Shown here one piece after another: positions 22,470 through 32,990 of a stretch of 64,000 bases of DNA (positions are counted from its first letter, which is position 1; each line of letters starts with the position of its first letter). The position numbers and the translations under genes are program-made. Origin of the DNA: Tipula vernalis. Lineage: Eukaryota > Arthropoda > Insecta > Diptera > Tipulidae. The notes under the pieces were generated by a model that saw nothing but the letters and a program-made list of their open reading frames with translations, made no database searches and was not told the origin of the DNA. Location of the stretch: NCBI GenBank assembly GCA_958295665.1, contig OY282558.1:354125034-354189033 (forward strand), in the 5' to 3' direction.

Positions 22470-24965
22470 GTAATAGTAATAGTAATAGTAATATTTTATT
22501 AAAATGTTAAATAAGCCGAAGCTTTTGAATAAAAATCATATTTACAAATATTATCGATGTTCAGTTATCAATTTAAACAGACCCTTTTTAAATAAGCCTA
22601 GAGAGCTGATGAATTTCAGCTCCAAAGGCAAGCTGTTCCAGGTGATAATTGCATTTATCAATGCTGAATTATTCCTAACATTAGTTCTGTTAACAGGCAA
22701 GTTAACATTCTTTGTGCGCAGTGACTGGGAAAAATTTAATTTTTCATGCAAATACAATGGCATGCCCGATTTAACTATACGAAACATAAAAACGGCAGTC
22801 CTATAGCAGTAAAATTGAAACAAGTCGCATCCAAGAGTTATTTCTTTATACTCAGAGATATGATCAAACTTTCTAAGATCATAAATATATCGAGTACAAT
22901 TATTAAATGTAACCTCAAGTATACGTCTTGAGGAACTATCACATTTGTTATAAATTACATCACAATAGCTGAAAATGGGTACAACCAAGCTTTTAATTAA
23001 ATAAATTCTTAAGTTAACAGGGCAAAACTTTTTTATCAACCTAAGCGTGTACAAGCTATAATTAATACGCTGGCACAAGGAACGCACATGGTCGTTCCAC
23101 GTAAGATTTGAGTTCAGTATAAGTCCTAAATTGTTTATGGTTGGAACAAATGAGATGATATCACTGTCCAAATAAAGCACAGGTCTAATATTAAGAGAAG
23201 TATTTCTAGAAAGAAACAATGCTTTACTTTTACCTGGATTAATTGAAAGTGAATTATTCTTGGCCCATAAAGAAATATTTCTAAGGTCAGAATTAAGTCG
23301 CAAAACAATTTCATTCAATTCTGATAAGTTACCACCAATATACAGTTGCAAATCGTCGGCATACAGATGAAACCGACAATTTAGGATTCGCCATGATAGA
23401 TCATTTATATAAATAGAAAATAACAAAGGACCCAATATGGATCCCTGAGGCACTCCAGCAAGTATCCCCGCAATACAAGAATGATCATCGCCACACCTCA
23501 CAAACTGCTTACGATTACATAAATACGAATGCATCAACATAATAGCAGAATTGGAAAACTTATAATACAAATATAGCTTCTGTAACAACTGGATATGATT
23601 AACACAATCAAATGCCTTAGAAAAATCCAAGAGCACCAAAATAGCCATCGAATTTCTACTGTCTAAGGTAGACGACAGATCATCAACAATATGTACAAGG
23701 GCTGTAGTAGTGCTACAGCCGGATTTGTACCCGGATTGATATTTACAAAGAAAATCAAATTTATTAAGGTGCTCCTGAATCTGCAATTGCATAACTTTTT
23801 CCAAGACCTTAGATAGAGCAGACAAAATACTAATTGGACGTATATCACCAATACCAGAAATAACATCCTTTTTAGGTAGTGGTGTGATAGAAGCTATCTT
23901 CCATAAATCAGGAAACACAGACTTTGTCAAACATTGATTTATAATGAATGTTATAAGAGGCAGGAACAGATCAATAAATAATTTTAGTACCTTGAAGTCT
24001 ACCATATCATAAGCTTTCGAATCTGATTTAATTGCACGAATCGCATTCAACACTATAAGTTCATCAACGCAATCAAATACAAAGGCATCATTTTCAGAAC
24101 TACATAAATCAATATCAGGTAAAGGCAAAACCCCAGTAGAATCACAAATATTACAAATCCCAGACAAGATTTGTTCCGCAGAAAATTCAATGGCTGCATC
24201 ACCTGTAGAGCTTGAAACACCTAGTTTTTTTAAATTATTCCACGTTGTCTTAGAGTTATGAGCATTCTCAAAATAAAATTTTTGTTTAGCTTGATTGATG
24301 CCTTTAACAGTTTTATTCCTAAAAAATTTAAAAGCTGTCAAATCAGCATCCAACCCATACAATTTATATTTTTTATGAGCCAAATCCCTACATTTCATTA
24401 AATTTAATATATATGAATTTAACCACGGTGCAGTAGGGCATTTATTAATGATACTTTTCCGGGGTACACAAGCTAAATCTAAATGTAAGAAATTTGAATT
24501 AAATATATCAAGGATGTCATTCACATCGGAATAGTTGTACATATTAAACCAATCTAACGAAAAGAAATTATTTACAAAATGCTCGTGATTGATAGCTTTA
24601 TAATCAGGAACAACAGTATAAGAAATTTGATCCCTAGTACGAGAAAACTTATAAGATGCAAAAATCAAATCATGATCAGAAATAGCAGGAACAGCAGCCT
24701 GGCCAAATGAAATAATATTATGTCTATCAGGTACGTACAAAATTATCAGATCCAAAAGACTGTTGATCCTAGTGGGTCTATAAGGTAAATAACATAAATT
24801 ATGCAAATTCAAACAAGCTTCTAGTTGATCATTAACCATCATATTGAAGTTAAAATCACCACAGCAGAAAATCTTTTCATAACTTATTAGGTATTCAGCA
24901 AAAATTGTTTGTAAACTGTTAATATCATTACTACAAGCAGGAGGTGGGTTGTAAATAACCAAAAT
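22470..24965 (-). mobile_element. 5'-truncated non-LTR retrotransposon (-)
   Basis: The element reads leftwards. It starts abruptly inside the endonuclease at about 24965 and ends near 22470 with the microsatellite tail TATTAC repeated about three times (22472-22495, seen on the plus strand as 'gtaata' repeats). A short-unit 3' tail and 5' truncation are the normal outcome of target-primed reverse transcription in CR1/I/Jockey-like elements. The body is a single undamaged frame, so the insertion is younger than the two related relics at 3.7-6.2 and 7.1-9.1 kb. No target-site duplication was confirmed. Confidence 0.8.
22551..24962 (-). CDS. ORF2 protein (EN C-terminal part + RT), 803 codons open
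   Basis: This is the ORF2 polyprotein of a Jockey/CR1-group retrotransposon, missing the N-terminal part of the endonuclease. In order it shows EKIFCCGDFNFNMM (GDFN block of the APE endonuclease, about residue 35), AISDHDLIFA (endonuclease SDH block, about residue 95), TAPWLNSYILNLMKCRDLAH (linker), DIRPISILSALSKVLEKVM (RT entry), LDFSKAFDCVNHIQLL (block A), GVPQGSILGPLLFSIYINDL (plus-strand positions about 23400-23460) and YADDLQLY (about 23345-23365). All RT catalytic residues are present and no stop interrupts the frame. The annotated first Met is only the first in-frame codon after truncation. It cannot make a complete ORF2, so it is a dead-on-arrival copy with an intact RT domain. Confidence 0.88.
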   Translation of the reverse strand: MVIYNPPPACSNDINSLQTIFAEYLISYEKIFCCGDFNFNMMVNDQLEACLNLHNLCYLPYRPTRINSLLDLIILYVPDRHNIISFGQAAVPAISDHDLIFASYKFSRTRDQISYTVVPDYKAINHEHFVNNFFSLDWFNMYNYSDVNDILDIFNSNFLHLDLACVPRKSIINKCPTAPWLNSYILNLMKCRDLAHKKYKLYGLDADLTAFKFFRNKTVKGINQAKQKFYFENAHNSKTTWNNLKKLGVSSSTGDAAIEFSAEQILSGICNICDSTGVLPLPDIDLCSSENDAFVFDCVDELIVLNAIRAIKSDSKAYDMVDFKVLKLFIDLFLPLITFIINQCLTKSVFPDLWKIASITPLPKKDVISGIGDIRPISILSALSKVLEKVMQLQIQEHLNKFDFLCKYQSGYKSGCSTTTALVHIVDDLSSTLDSRNSMAILVLLDFSKAFDCVNHIQLLQKLYLYYKFSNSAIMLMHSYLCNRKQFVRCGDDHSCIAGILAGVPQGSILGPLLFSIYINDLSWRILNCRFHLYADDLQLYIGGNLSELNEIVLRLNSDLRNISLWAKNNSLSINPGKSKALFLSRNTSLNIRPVLYLDSDIISFVPTINNLGLILNSNLTWNDHVRSLCQRINYSLYTLRLIKKFCPVNLRIYLIKSLVVPIFSYCDVIYNKCDSSSRRILEVTFNNCTRYIYDLRKFDHISEYKEITLGCDLFQFYCYRTAVFMFRIVKSGMPLYLHEKLNFSQSLRTKNVNLPVNRTNVRNNSALINAIITWNSLPLELKFISSLGLFKKGLFKLITEHR

Positions 24966-24969
24966 TCAA

Positions 24970-25380
24970 ATTTTACCAAAACTCCCAGTATTCGGTCGTG
25001 TCGTTAGAAACCCAGATCAACAACTTCACTCTCGGATGCCACAATGTCATGCTCCCATGGATCAAGTTACAAGCGTTTGAAGTATTCCGATTTAATACTC
25101 TGTAGCCTGTAGATTTGCTTTGACTTTCACGTCAATTCGACGTTTTTTACTAAAAAATTATTTTTCAATTTCTTTTTCTATTTGAATTTAAAATGAAGAA
25201 ATTGGGCACCAAATGGCCCAGAGCTACGCTGTTCTAACCGCGGGATTTAAAGATTATGATCAATATTAATGAATTATAACATTTCATTCTTAAAGAAAGT
25301 TCATTTGGATCTAAACCGCAGATACAAGTATTTCAGTATTATCAGCATATAAAGCTACAATACATGACTAAAAGGAAAAA
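24970..25380. other. Spacer, nothing recognised
   Basis: Lies between the truncated non-LTR element and the LTR retrotransposon. No open frame or repeat recognised. Confidence 0.5.
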
Positions 25381-25386
25381 GACTTT

Positions 25387-25818
25387 TGGTGGTTCTGGGA
25401 TGGCAACTCCCTAGCGTGCACACTTATGCGAAGCCCTCTAGCGGCTCGGGGATGGCAACTCCCTATCGAGCACAATTAGGCGAAGCCCGCTTTCGCTATT
25501 CGTTAGTGTGTTTTTTGATTAATAACACATATATTTTTTATTGCTTTTTATAGTAATACAAGTACTTTAGCTTTTAAACTTTTATTTTTATTTGGTTTAC
25601 TAAAACAGAGAGGAGATACAATTTGTACCAAGAAACTCAAGTCGTAAGTAATGTTATTGTTTTTTTTCTGACTTCTCTTTTTTTGAAAAAACAAAAACCC
25701 TTTTTTGTTGCTTGCTACGTTTTTTAGGAATCTAAACATGGTGCGAATATTTTGTACTTAATTATTCTTAAAGGTGCATTTTTATAATTTGACAATTTTA
25801 CTTTCGATCGACGCCACA
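25387..25818 (-). repeat. 3' LTR of the gypsy element
   Basis: A 432-base direct repeat of 31227-31658. By eye I find three base differences (near 25412, 25630 and 25780, left-copy positions). It contains AT-rich promoter-like sequence and poly-T. The short open frame at 25548-25739 is repeated identically in the other LTR and is not a gene. Confidence 0.92.
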
Positions 25819-25845
25819 AATACTCCCCTCCCAGAGAGATCGCAG
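25819..25845 (-). promoter_or_regulatory. Polypurine tract next to the 3' LTR
   Basis: On the minus strand, 'tctgggaggggagtatt' lies immediately upstream of the 3' LTR. A purine-rich tract in this place primes plus-strand DNA synthesis in LTR retrotransposons. The assignment is by position and composition. Confidence 0.75.
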
Positions 25846-25857
25846 ATCTATCGTACT

Positions 25858-28800
25858 TCACTCGAAGCACATGGGAGTCCTGGACACACGACCTGACCTC
25901 GTAGTTTTAGTCGCAGATTTCGGCGAAAGATCGAAGCGAACCTGCTTGCAAACTTTTGACTCTACAGTAGGTAATTTAGATACGTCAGCCGAAATTGGAA
26001 GTTGTGTTTCGTGAGTCGGTACAGGTGGTCCAGTTTGTGTAGTCTGCGTGTCTTGGTTGTCCCTGTAACACGGTTTAAGTCGGTCGATGGAAATTTTGAC
26101 ATGTCTTCCATTCAAATCTAAAGTGTAAAATTTTGATGTACGATCGATAACCAAAAACGGTCCTGTATATGGTGGTTGCAGTGATCTGCGTACTGCGTCA
26201 GTTCGTAAGAAAACGTGCGAGCAAGTAAGCAGATCTTTACTAATAAAAATTTTGTCCGTAGCATGTCGCGAAGCCGGTACAGGTCGAATTTCGTCGAAGT
26301 GTCGTTTGATGTTCGTTACAAAGTCTGACTGTAAAATTTGATCATTCGTAGTTTCCAAAAAAGCTCCTGGAACTCGCGTCGTATGTCCGAAAACAAGCTC
26401 AGCTGGCGTAGATTTCAGTTCGTCACTGTACGTTGTTCGTAGTCCAAGTAAGATTGCAGGAAGAAGATTGGTCCAATCTGTTCGATTGTAGCACATAATG
26501 GCAGACTTAATTACACGGTGCCAACGCTCGATCATGCCATTACATTTTGGATTGTAACTAGTTGTTCTCCTTCGTTCAAAACCAAGTAAATTAGCCAGTT
26601 CGTGAAAAAGTTGTGATTCGAATTGCGTGCCTTGGTCCGTGACAATGGACTCTGGCACACCAAAGCGAGCTATCCAATGAGAGTAGACAGCGAAAGCGAC
26701 GGTAGCAGCAGTTATATCCGGCACTGGAACCGCCTCGGGCCAGCGGGTGTATCTATCAATCAATGTGACGCAATACCGCTGATTATCAGAAACCGGTAAC
26801 GGACCAATGATGTCGAGGTGAATATTTGAAAAGCGTTGAGAGGTTAATTTATACGTACTCAGTGGAGATTTAGTGTGTCGAGAGACTTTAGCCTTTTGGC
26901 AAGCTACACAGTTTTGAGCCATTTTCTGGACGTCTTTATTATTCGATGGCCAAATGACATTCTGCGTCAAAAGTTTAATGGAAGCTTTGACGCCAGGATG
27001 AGAAAGGTTATGAAACGCTTCGAAAACTTTTTTCCGAAAATTTAGCGGAATGAATGGCCTAGGTGTAGTAGTTGATATATCGCAATGAATTAAGGTTTTT
27101 GAATTGAACGCAACCGCAAATTTCTCGAATTTGAGAGCAGAGTTACTCCTTAAGATTTCTTGAAGTTCTTCGTCATTGGTCTGAGCATCTGCGATGACCG
27201 CATAATCAATACTTTCGGGAATAGAAATTTGATTAATACGTGAGAGAGTATCTGCAACGACATTATCCATGCCTGAGATGTGCTGGATATCGGTCGTAAA
27301 TTGACCAATGAAATCTAAGTGTCTAAATTGACGAGGAGATGCCTTTTCCGGATTCTGATTAAAAGCGTAGATCAATGGTTTATGATCGGTGTACAGCGTG
27401 AACGTACGACCTTCGAGGAGGTGGCAAAAGTGTTTGACGCCCGAGTAAGCCGCGAGAAGTTCACGATCATAAGCACTGTATCTTTTTTGCGTATCATTGA
27501 GACGTACTGAAAAAAACCCGAGTGGTTGCCAAGTATCTGAAATGCACTGCTGAACCACTGCTCCTAGCGCCGTATCGGAAGCGTCGACCATGATGGCCAG
27601 AGGTGCTGATGATGAAGGATGAATCAGTAAGGTAGCGTCCGTAAGTTTATTTTTGCAGTTATCGAATGCTTCTATAGCTGCTGTCGACCACTGTATTGGA
27701 ACGCGACTGTTCTTTGTGTAACCTTTTAGGTAGTCGTTCAGTAATGCCTGGTCGGCAGCAGCACCAGGAATGAAGCGACGATAAAAGTTAATCATGCCTA
27801 AAAAGCGTTTAAGTTGTTTTACGGTCAGTGGTCGTTCGAAATTTTTGATGACTTGAACACGTTCATGCGATGGTAAGATACCTTGTCCAGTTACCAAGTG
27901 TCCTAAAAATGTAATTTCATGTTTTGCAAAAGTGCATTTGTCGAGGTTAACTACAAGTCCGTGTTCTTCTAATTTAGAGAAGATAATTTTAACGTGTCCA
28001 AGATGTTCGTCGTAATTTTTAGAGGCAATGAGCACGTCGTCCAAATACACAAAAGCGAAGTCAAGTCCTCGTAGGACTGAGTGCATAAGACGTTGGAACG
28101 ACTGTGCTGCATTGCGAAGACCGAATGTCATTCTACAAAATTCAAAAAGTCCAAAAGGCGTCGAAATTGCTGTTTTTGGAATGTCCGTCGGTTCGATGGG
28201 AATTTGGTGGTAGGCCTGGACAAGGTCTATCGTTGAGAAAATAGAGCAGCCCTCGAGTCGTTGTGTAAAATCTTGGAGATGTGGAATTGGGTACCGATCC
28301 GGAATCGTGATCCGATTAAGTGCTCGGAAATCTCCACATGGTCTCCACTCTCCATCCTTTTTTAACACCAAATGTAAGGGACTCGACCAAGGGCTGCTAC
28401 TAGGTCTGCAAATCCCGCGTTTCATCATGTTTTCGAATTCTGTCTTTGCGATGATGAATTTGTCTGGTGCCAGTCGTCGTGGTTTGCACGCAATCGGTGG
28501 TCCGTTCGTCTCTAGCTTGTGAGTCACGTTATGTTTTATATTGTCGATGTTGATGTTGCCGTAAATTACTGTCGGAAATTTTGAAATAACGTCGAACACT
28601 CCTGGGTCCATCACTGACCTGTCGATCCTTGATACAGCAGAAACATCGATGGAGGACAGCGCACCGTGTGAACACAAAGAGGTTAACGGATCTATAAGCC
28701 TTTGTCTTTGTATATCCACGAGCAAACCTGTGTTCCTCAAAAAATCTGCGCCGATAATAGGCATCGACACGTCAGCAATGATAAACTCCCAGGAGAATTC

Positions 28801-29080
28801 GCGGCGCAGTCCGATGTCAAGCTTTAAAATTTTGGTTCCGTAAGCGTTTACTGTAGAGCCGTTAGCTGCAAACAACCCGAACGATGGGTCGACCCTTGGG
28901 TTCCGAACGAAGCGAGCCGGCAAGACTGAGACATCTGCGCCCGTATCTATTAAAAAATTCGTTTGCAGAAAAATTTCAAAAATTAAAAGGCGGCTGGATT
29001 TGGATAAGTCATTGCACTCCGCCAGTTGCGAATTACTTATTAATTTGTTGGCACATTATTATCGGAAGAACTAGACCTAG
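25858..29080 (-). CDS. Gypsy Pol: protease, RT, RNase H, integrase
   Basis: An uninterrupted frame of at least 1021 codons (28923-25858), open further upstream to about 29050. The protease active site [12 protein letters not shown] lies just before the first codon counted here. Residue numbers below start at 28923. RT spans about 140-330, with [12 protein letters not shown] (block A, Asp 233) and [10 protein letters not shown] (YLDD 293-296). RNase H follows with MVDASD (447), YDRELLA (488) and YTDHKPL (513). Integrase has a zinc finger (His 638, His 642, Cys 672, Cys 675) and the D,D,E triad at about 704, 763 and 799. A C-terminal GPY/F-type module is seen in [11 protein letters not shown]. 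All catalytic residues are present. The frame differs from that of gag, so the parent probably used a gag-pol frameshift. Expression here is doubtful because gag is interrupted. Confidence 0.93.
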
Positions 29081-29090
29081 ATAAAAAAAA

Positions 29091-29786
29091 TTGAGGTGTG
29101 GCCAACACACGACTTTCTTTTACAAACAGAGAATTTTGAGAAATTTTTATTTTTTTCTTAATTTTTTTTTTAATTTTTAAATTTTTAAATTTTTTTTTAA
29201 ATTTTTTATTTTTTATTTTTATTTGTTTTTAATTTTTGGAAACATTTTGTTTTAAGTAATTTTTTGTAAACCTTATACTTTTTAAGATATTTGCAAAATA
29301 AATTTTCTGGACCAAGGGAGTGGCCACTTCCGGTTAGCCGATTTGGAGTAAAATTCACTGGGACCTCCCAATTTATCAAAAAAGCTTAAATCTGAAGTTT
29401 CAGTTCGATTGGTTGAACCATCTGGGCTGTAGAGAGGACACAGACAGACGGACAGACTGACAGACTGACAGACTGACAGACTGACAGACTGACAGACTGA
29501 CAGACTGACAGACTGACAGACTGACAGACTGACAGACTGACAGACTGACAGACTGACAGACTGACAGACTGACAGACTGACAGACTGACAGACTGACAGA
29601 CTGACAGACTGACAGACTGACAGACTGACAGACTGACAGACTGACAGACTGACAGACAGACAGACACCATTTCGAAACCCACTTTTTCGGACTCAGGGGA
29701 CCTCAAAACAAATAAATCTCTAAAAATCTCAAGGTCCAAAATTTTCATGATTACTATACTTTATTTTACTAGAGTAAAAGAAAGTA
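29091..29786. mobile_element. (CAGACTGA)n repeat element inside the gypsy gag, copy A
   Basis: This ~695-bp insertion begins 'ttgaggtgtggccaacacac', passes through a poly-T/AT-rich tract and a conserved block ('aaattttctggaccaaggga'), and then about 25 copies of the octamer CAGACTGA (about 29451-29655). It ends with a hairpin centred on TTTTACTAGAGTAAAA (29766-29781). The same ends and blocks occur at 48579-49030 and, truncated, at 51596-52112. It interrupts the gag zinc-finger coding region without an obvious target-site duplication, next to a run of A. A (GTCT/GTCA) microsatellite, a 3' hairpin and the lack of duplication resemble Drosophila DINE-1/Helentron-type non-autonomous elements. 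That classification is inference. Confidence 0.7.
29451..29662. repeat. (CAGACTGA)n microsatellite, about 25 units
   Basis: A near-perfect octamer array flanked by tetramer CAGA units ('cagacagacggacagactg' on the left, 'acagacagacagacacc' on the right). Because the octamer contains no stop in one frame it creates a spurious Cys/Leu/Ser/Val/Gln open frame on the minus strand, which I do not call a gene. Confidence 0.95.
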
Positions 29787-30816
29787 ATAGACACCCGGTT
29801 TTGCATTTATGCGCTTTAGCTCCCAAACGTTGATGATAATAACAAGTAAAATTATTTGCGGCAGACGGATCACCCGAATTTTGGTAATAAGAATTTCGAA
29901 AATTTGGTGAGTTTTGTCGTGAATTATTAGAACCGGATTGCGACCGAGACTTATAGTGACGATTAGAATTTGAATTTGATCGAGATCGAGAATTGTGTTG
30001 AAAAATTTCCGAAATTTCCGATAATAATGTTTTGCGAAATTTTGAAAATTGTTGATCGATCGAAAGATTAGAATTTACATTTGGGACAGAAGCAGGCGCC
30101 TCAAGGATATTAACCTGAGCCTGAGTCATCGTCTCATGCACATTGTCCGCTCGTTCCGCCAAGACCGCCAGGGAAACGTCATTTTCGAAAGGTGTGAGCA
30201 CCATTTGAACTTGCTGCGGCAATCTTTTCATCCAAAATTGACGAAGGGTTGTATCGTTCAAATTGCTGCCAGCGTTCAATCGCATGTTGTTCAACAACTG
30301 CGACGGCTTCCTGTCTCCAAGTGTCAAGCCATGCATCAGATTGTTAAGCTTCGCCTTCTCTGACTCGCCGAGCACCCGGATCACTTCGGTTTTAAAGGTG
30401 GTGTAAGGATGTGTACCCTTCACGCTGGTAATCAAATACGCGAGAGTGTCATGGAGTCGTGCATCCAGCGCCCCCACCGCATGTGCGTACATCGTTGTTT
30501 CCACTGTAATACCCGCAACTAAAAACTGTTGCTCTAAAATTTCGAACCACACATTTGGATTTTGATTATGAAGTGGTTGCGGAGGTTTAAAAGCCACTCG
30601 AGCAATTAACCCACCCGCAACAGAAGAATTTGAATTTAATTGCGTCATTTGTGACGTATTATTAATGCCGCCGGCTTTGGCAATTGCATCATTAATAACT
30701 TCCGCCAATTGCGCTGGGGACAACGTAACAAGAGCAGAACCTGTTGCCGTATTGTCTGATGTTGATGCCTCATCATTGACGCTCGGTGGGAGAAGAGTAC
30801 CTGTTATCGGGTCCAT
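29787..30816 (-). pseudogene. Gypsy Gag (interrupted at its zinc-finger end)
   Basis: A minus-strand frame starts with ATG at 30816 (MDPITGTLLPPSVNDEASTS) and runs about 340 codons. It shows the capsid-like region of CsRn1-group Gag: VAFKPPQPLHNQNPNVWFEI, then LEQQFLVAGI and LMHGLTLGDRKPSQLLNNMR, then WMKRLPQQVQMVL and a Ser/Arg/Asn-rich basic stretch. Near the end CYYHQRLGAKAHKCKTGC provides a Cys/His cluster of the CsRn1 type instead of a standard CCHC knuckle. The inserted repeat element begins just after it, so the last residues and stop at 29761 are supplied by the insertion. The pol-proximal remainder (minus strand, [13 protein letters not shown]) resumes at about 29085. Confidence 0.85.
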
Positions 30817-31188
30817 TACGAAAAATTTAGTGAAGGTAGTGCAGGAGAAAAATAATTTTTAATTTAAGACCGATATAAACATATATTTGCGAGATAATTA
30901 ATTTGATGCGCGAGAGTATTAAAATATGCACCGATAAAAATAATTAAGTACTTACAGTTATTTAAATTTAGCAGAAAGCCGGTGCAGAGACTCGTTAAAA
31001 AAATGGAGTCACCTCGGTCTCTGATATGTTGCTATGTTGAAGACGTTTAATGATTGCCGCCTTGTTGTCTGCTGCTGGAGGGAGGTGATTGTAACCCCAA
31101 TCGCTGAGAAATCGGGCGTGACCCGTGGGGGAACAACTCTCTTTCGATTCACTATTTTGTGGTGAAGACACTATTTTCTTGCATCGGA

Positions 31189-31226
31189 AGGTTGCGTGTT
31201 TAGATCACGTCAGGGTCACCATTTTT
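31189..31226 (-). promoter_or_regulatory. Primer-binding site: 3' part of tRNA-Trp
   Basis: The plus strand reads 'ggttgcgtgtttagatcacg' then 'tcagggtcacca' directly beside the 5' LTR. Its complement on the minus strand is the primer-binding site TGGTGACCCTGACGTGAT. From memory of metazoan tRNA-Trp, the match covers the 18-base acceptor end with one mismatch and continues through the T-arm and into the variable region (about 38 bases in all, with three or four mismatches). CsRn1-type elements are known to use tRNA-Trp. It is not a tRNA gene: the anticodon and D arms are not visible upstream. Confidence 0.85.
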
Positions 31227-31658
31227 TGGTGGTTCTGGGATGGCAACCCCCTAGCGTGCACACTTATGCGAAGCCCTCTAGCGGCTCGGGGATGGCAACT
31301 CCCTATCGAGCACAATTAGGCGAAGCCCGCTTTCGCTATTCGTTAGTGTGTTTTTTGATTAATAACACATATATTTTTTATTGCTTTTTATAGTAATACA
31401 AGTACTTTAGCTTTTAAACTTTTATTTTTATTTGGTTTACTAAAACAGAGAGGAGATACAATTTGCACCAAGAAACTCAAGTCGTAAGTAATGTTATTGT
31501 TTTTTTTCTGACTTCTCTTTTTTTGAAAAAACAAAAACCCTTTTTTGTTGCTTGCTACGTTTTTTAGGAATCTAAACATGGTGCGAATATTTTGTACTTG
31601 ATTATTCTTAAAGGTGCATTTTTATAATTTGACAATTTTACTTTCGATCGACGCCACA
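31227..31658 (-). repeat. 5' LTR of the gypsy element
   Basis: The partner of 25387-25818; it lies at the 5' end of the element in minus-strand reading and would carry its promoter. It begins 'tggtggttctggg' and ends 'cgatcgacgccaca' on the plus strand, giving TG...CA ends in either orientation. Confidence 0.92.
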
Positions 31659-31664
31659 GACTTA

Positions 31665-32235
31665 ACAACAACATCTTGCGGCGCTCCAGCTAGGACAACA
31701 TGTTTATTACCGCTTCCATTTAAAATTTTAACGTAAAGGTAAGATTGTATTAGTCACACTATTTATATTGGAAAGTCATATTTTAATAATTTGTAGTAAG
31801 TGCGTACGACTTTTGTTCGGTGTAGTGACTGAAATAAGAACTGCCTTTTTCAATTGATCTGGGAAGTAATTCATTTTGAAACATCCATTGAAATGAATTG
31901 TTGTCAGTGAAGCTTATTTTATTATTAACCTTTTCTTTAGATGTTTACAATTATTAAGGGCAGTAATTGCTGCATTAATCATTGTAATGGTTACTGGATC
32001 TGATAAATAATCATTTATATTCTGAAATTTGCTGGAGATATCGTAATACTGGTACCTATATACATATTTCAGATTTATTTCTAATCGGTTTTGTGGTTTT
32101 CAAAAACTTATTGTCCGACTTATCCAAGGAATTCAATAGTTCATTCCTTAACTCATTAACAGCTGCCACGTTAATTTTTATTATATAACAATGGATTTTA
32201 ATGCTGTTTAAAACTAATCACGCGTAAACCAGCAA
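31665..32235. other. Spacer, nothing recognised
   Basis: AT-rich sequence to the right of the gypsy element. No gene or repeat could be supported. Confidence 0.4.
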
Positions 32236-32239
32236 ATTC

Positions 32240-32990
32240 TGAACCAAAAAATTTAAAATACACAATCGTGCTCCGATTGCGTTTCTTAATAATTCTAAAG
32301 ATAAGTTTTTGGAAGCCATAATTCGTTCCACCGCTCATTTAGGTTGCTTGATTTGCTCCATATACATTTTATTAAAAATTAGATTTTTTTGAAAATTCTG
32401 AGCAAAAACAATCCAAAATCTGCAACTCTATGCCGATCGCGGTTCTTCACACATCTAAAGATAAGTTTCCGGAGCGGTAATTGAATCAAAAATTTCTGAG
32501 CCAAAAAAATCCAAAATCTGCCACCTAAAATGTGCCCCACTAATGCCGTTTTGGTACCTTTATAGACAGAGTTCGGAATTGGTGTGCCAATCCACATTTA
32601 GATTGTTTGATTATTTCCATAAATTTCTGCAATTCTGTTCCGATTTGATTCCATAGAATCATACATTACTATATATCAGCAAATTCTGAGCGAAAAAAAT
32701 CCAAAATCTGGAATTATACTCCCATTGTGGTTCGTGATACTTCTAAAGATTGATTTTCGGACCTGTAATTGTTGTGCCAACGTGCATTAAGATTGCCTTA
32801 TTGTTTCCTGACATTTCATACAAAATTTGTTCTTTTTATAATGTAGTATAAATCTGCGATTTCTGGGAAATCTGCAATTATACTCCGACTGGAGTTCGTG
32901 ACGCCTCTAAATATAGATTTCGGGACTTGTGCCAAGGCGCGTTTAGATTGCTTGATTATTTCCATATAGTATTTCCACAAATATTTTCCA
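32240..32990. repeat. Degenerate ~150-160 bp tandem repeat
   Basis: The block 'ttctgagcaaaaaaatccaa' followed by 'aatctgcaa', 'tctaaagataagttttcgga' and 'agattgcttgattatttcca' recurs four to five times (the 'ctaaagata' landmark falls near 32296, 32455, 32743 and 32906). One copy near 32520-32600 is rearranged. No coding potential is seen. Confidence 0.65.

Larger units (their letters stand above)
25387..31658 (-). mobile_element. Ty3/gypsy LTR retrotransposon, CsRn1-like (-)
   Basis: The element is bounded by two 432-bp direct repeats with TG...CA ends and by the flanking duplication 'gactt' (25381-25385 and 31659-31663, allowing one extra T next to the left LTR). Read on the minus strand the order is 5' LTR (31658-31227), tRNA-Trp primer-binding site, gag, protease, RT, RNase H, integrase, polypurine tract and 3' LTR (25818-25387). 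The tRNA-Trp primer, the short gag with an unusual Cys/His cluster and the domain order are known traits of the CsRn1 lineage. There is no env. I count three differences between the LTRs, so insertion was recent. A ~695-bp repeat element at 29091-29786 splits gag from pol, so this copy is defective. Confidence 0.92.

Noticed and set aside
25548..25739. 63-codon Lys-rich protein, present twice (also 31388-31579)
   Set aside because: It lies inside the LTRs and is identical only because the LTRs are.
27319..28522. Several 60-70 codon plus-strand frames
   Set aside because: Shadows of the intact gypsy pol gene on the minus strand.
29386..29748. 120-codon Cys/Leu/Ser/Val/Gln periodic protein
   Set aside because: Translation of the (CAGACTGA)n microsatellite; the octamer simply lacks stops in that frame. 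The same applies to 51675-52073.
31180..31230. tRNA-Trp gene
   Set aside because: Only the 3' half is present, directly beside an LTR and in primer-binding position; no anticodon arm or D arm is visible.
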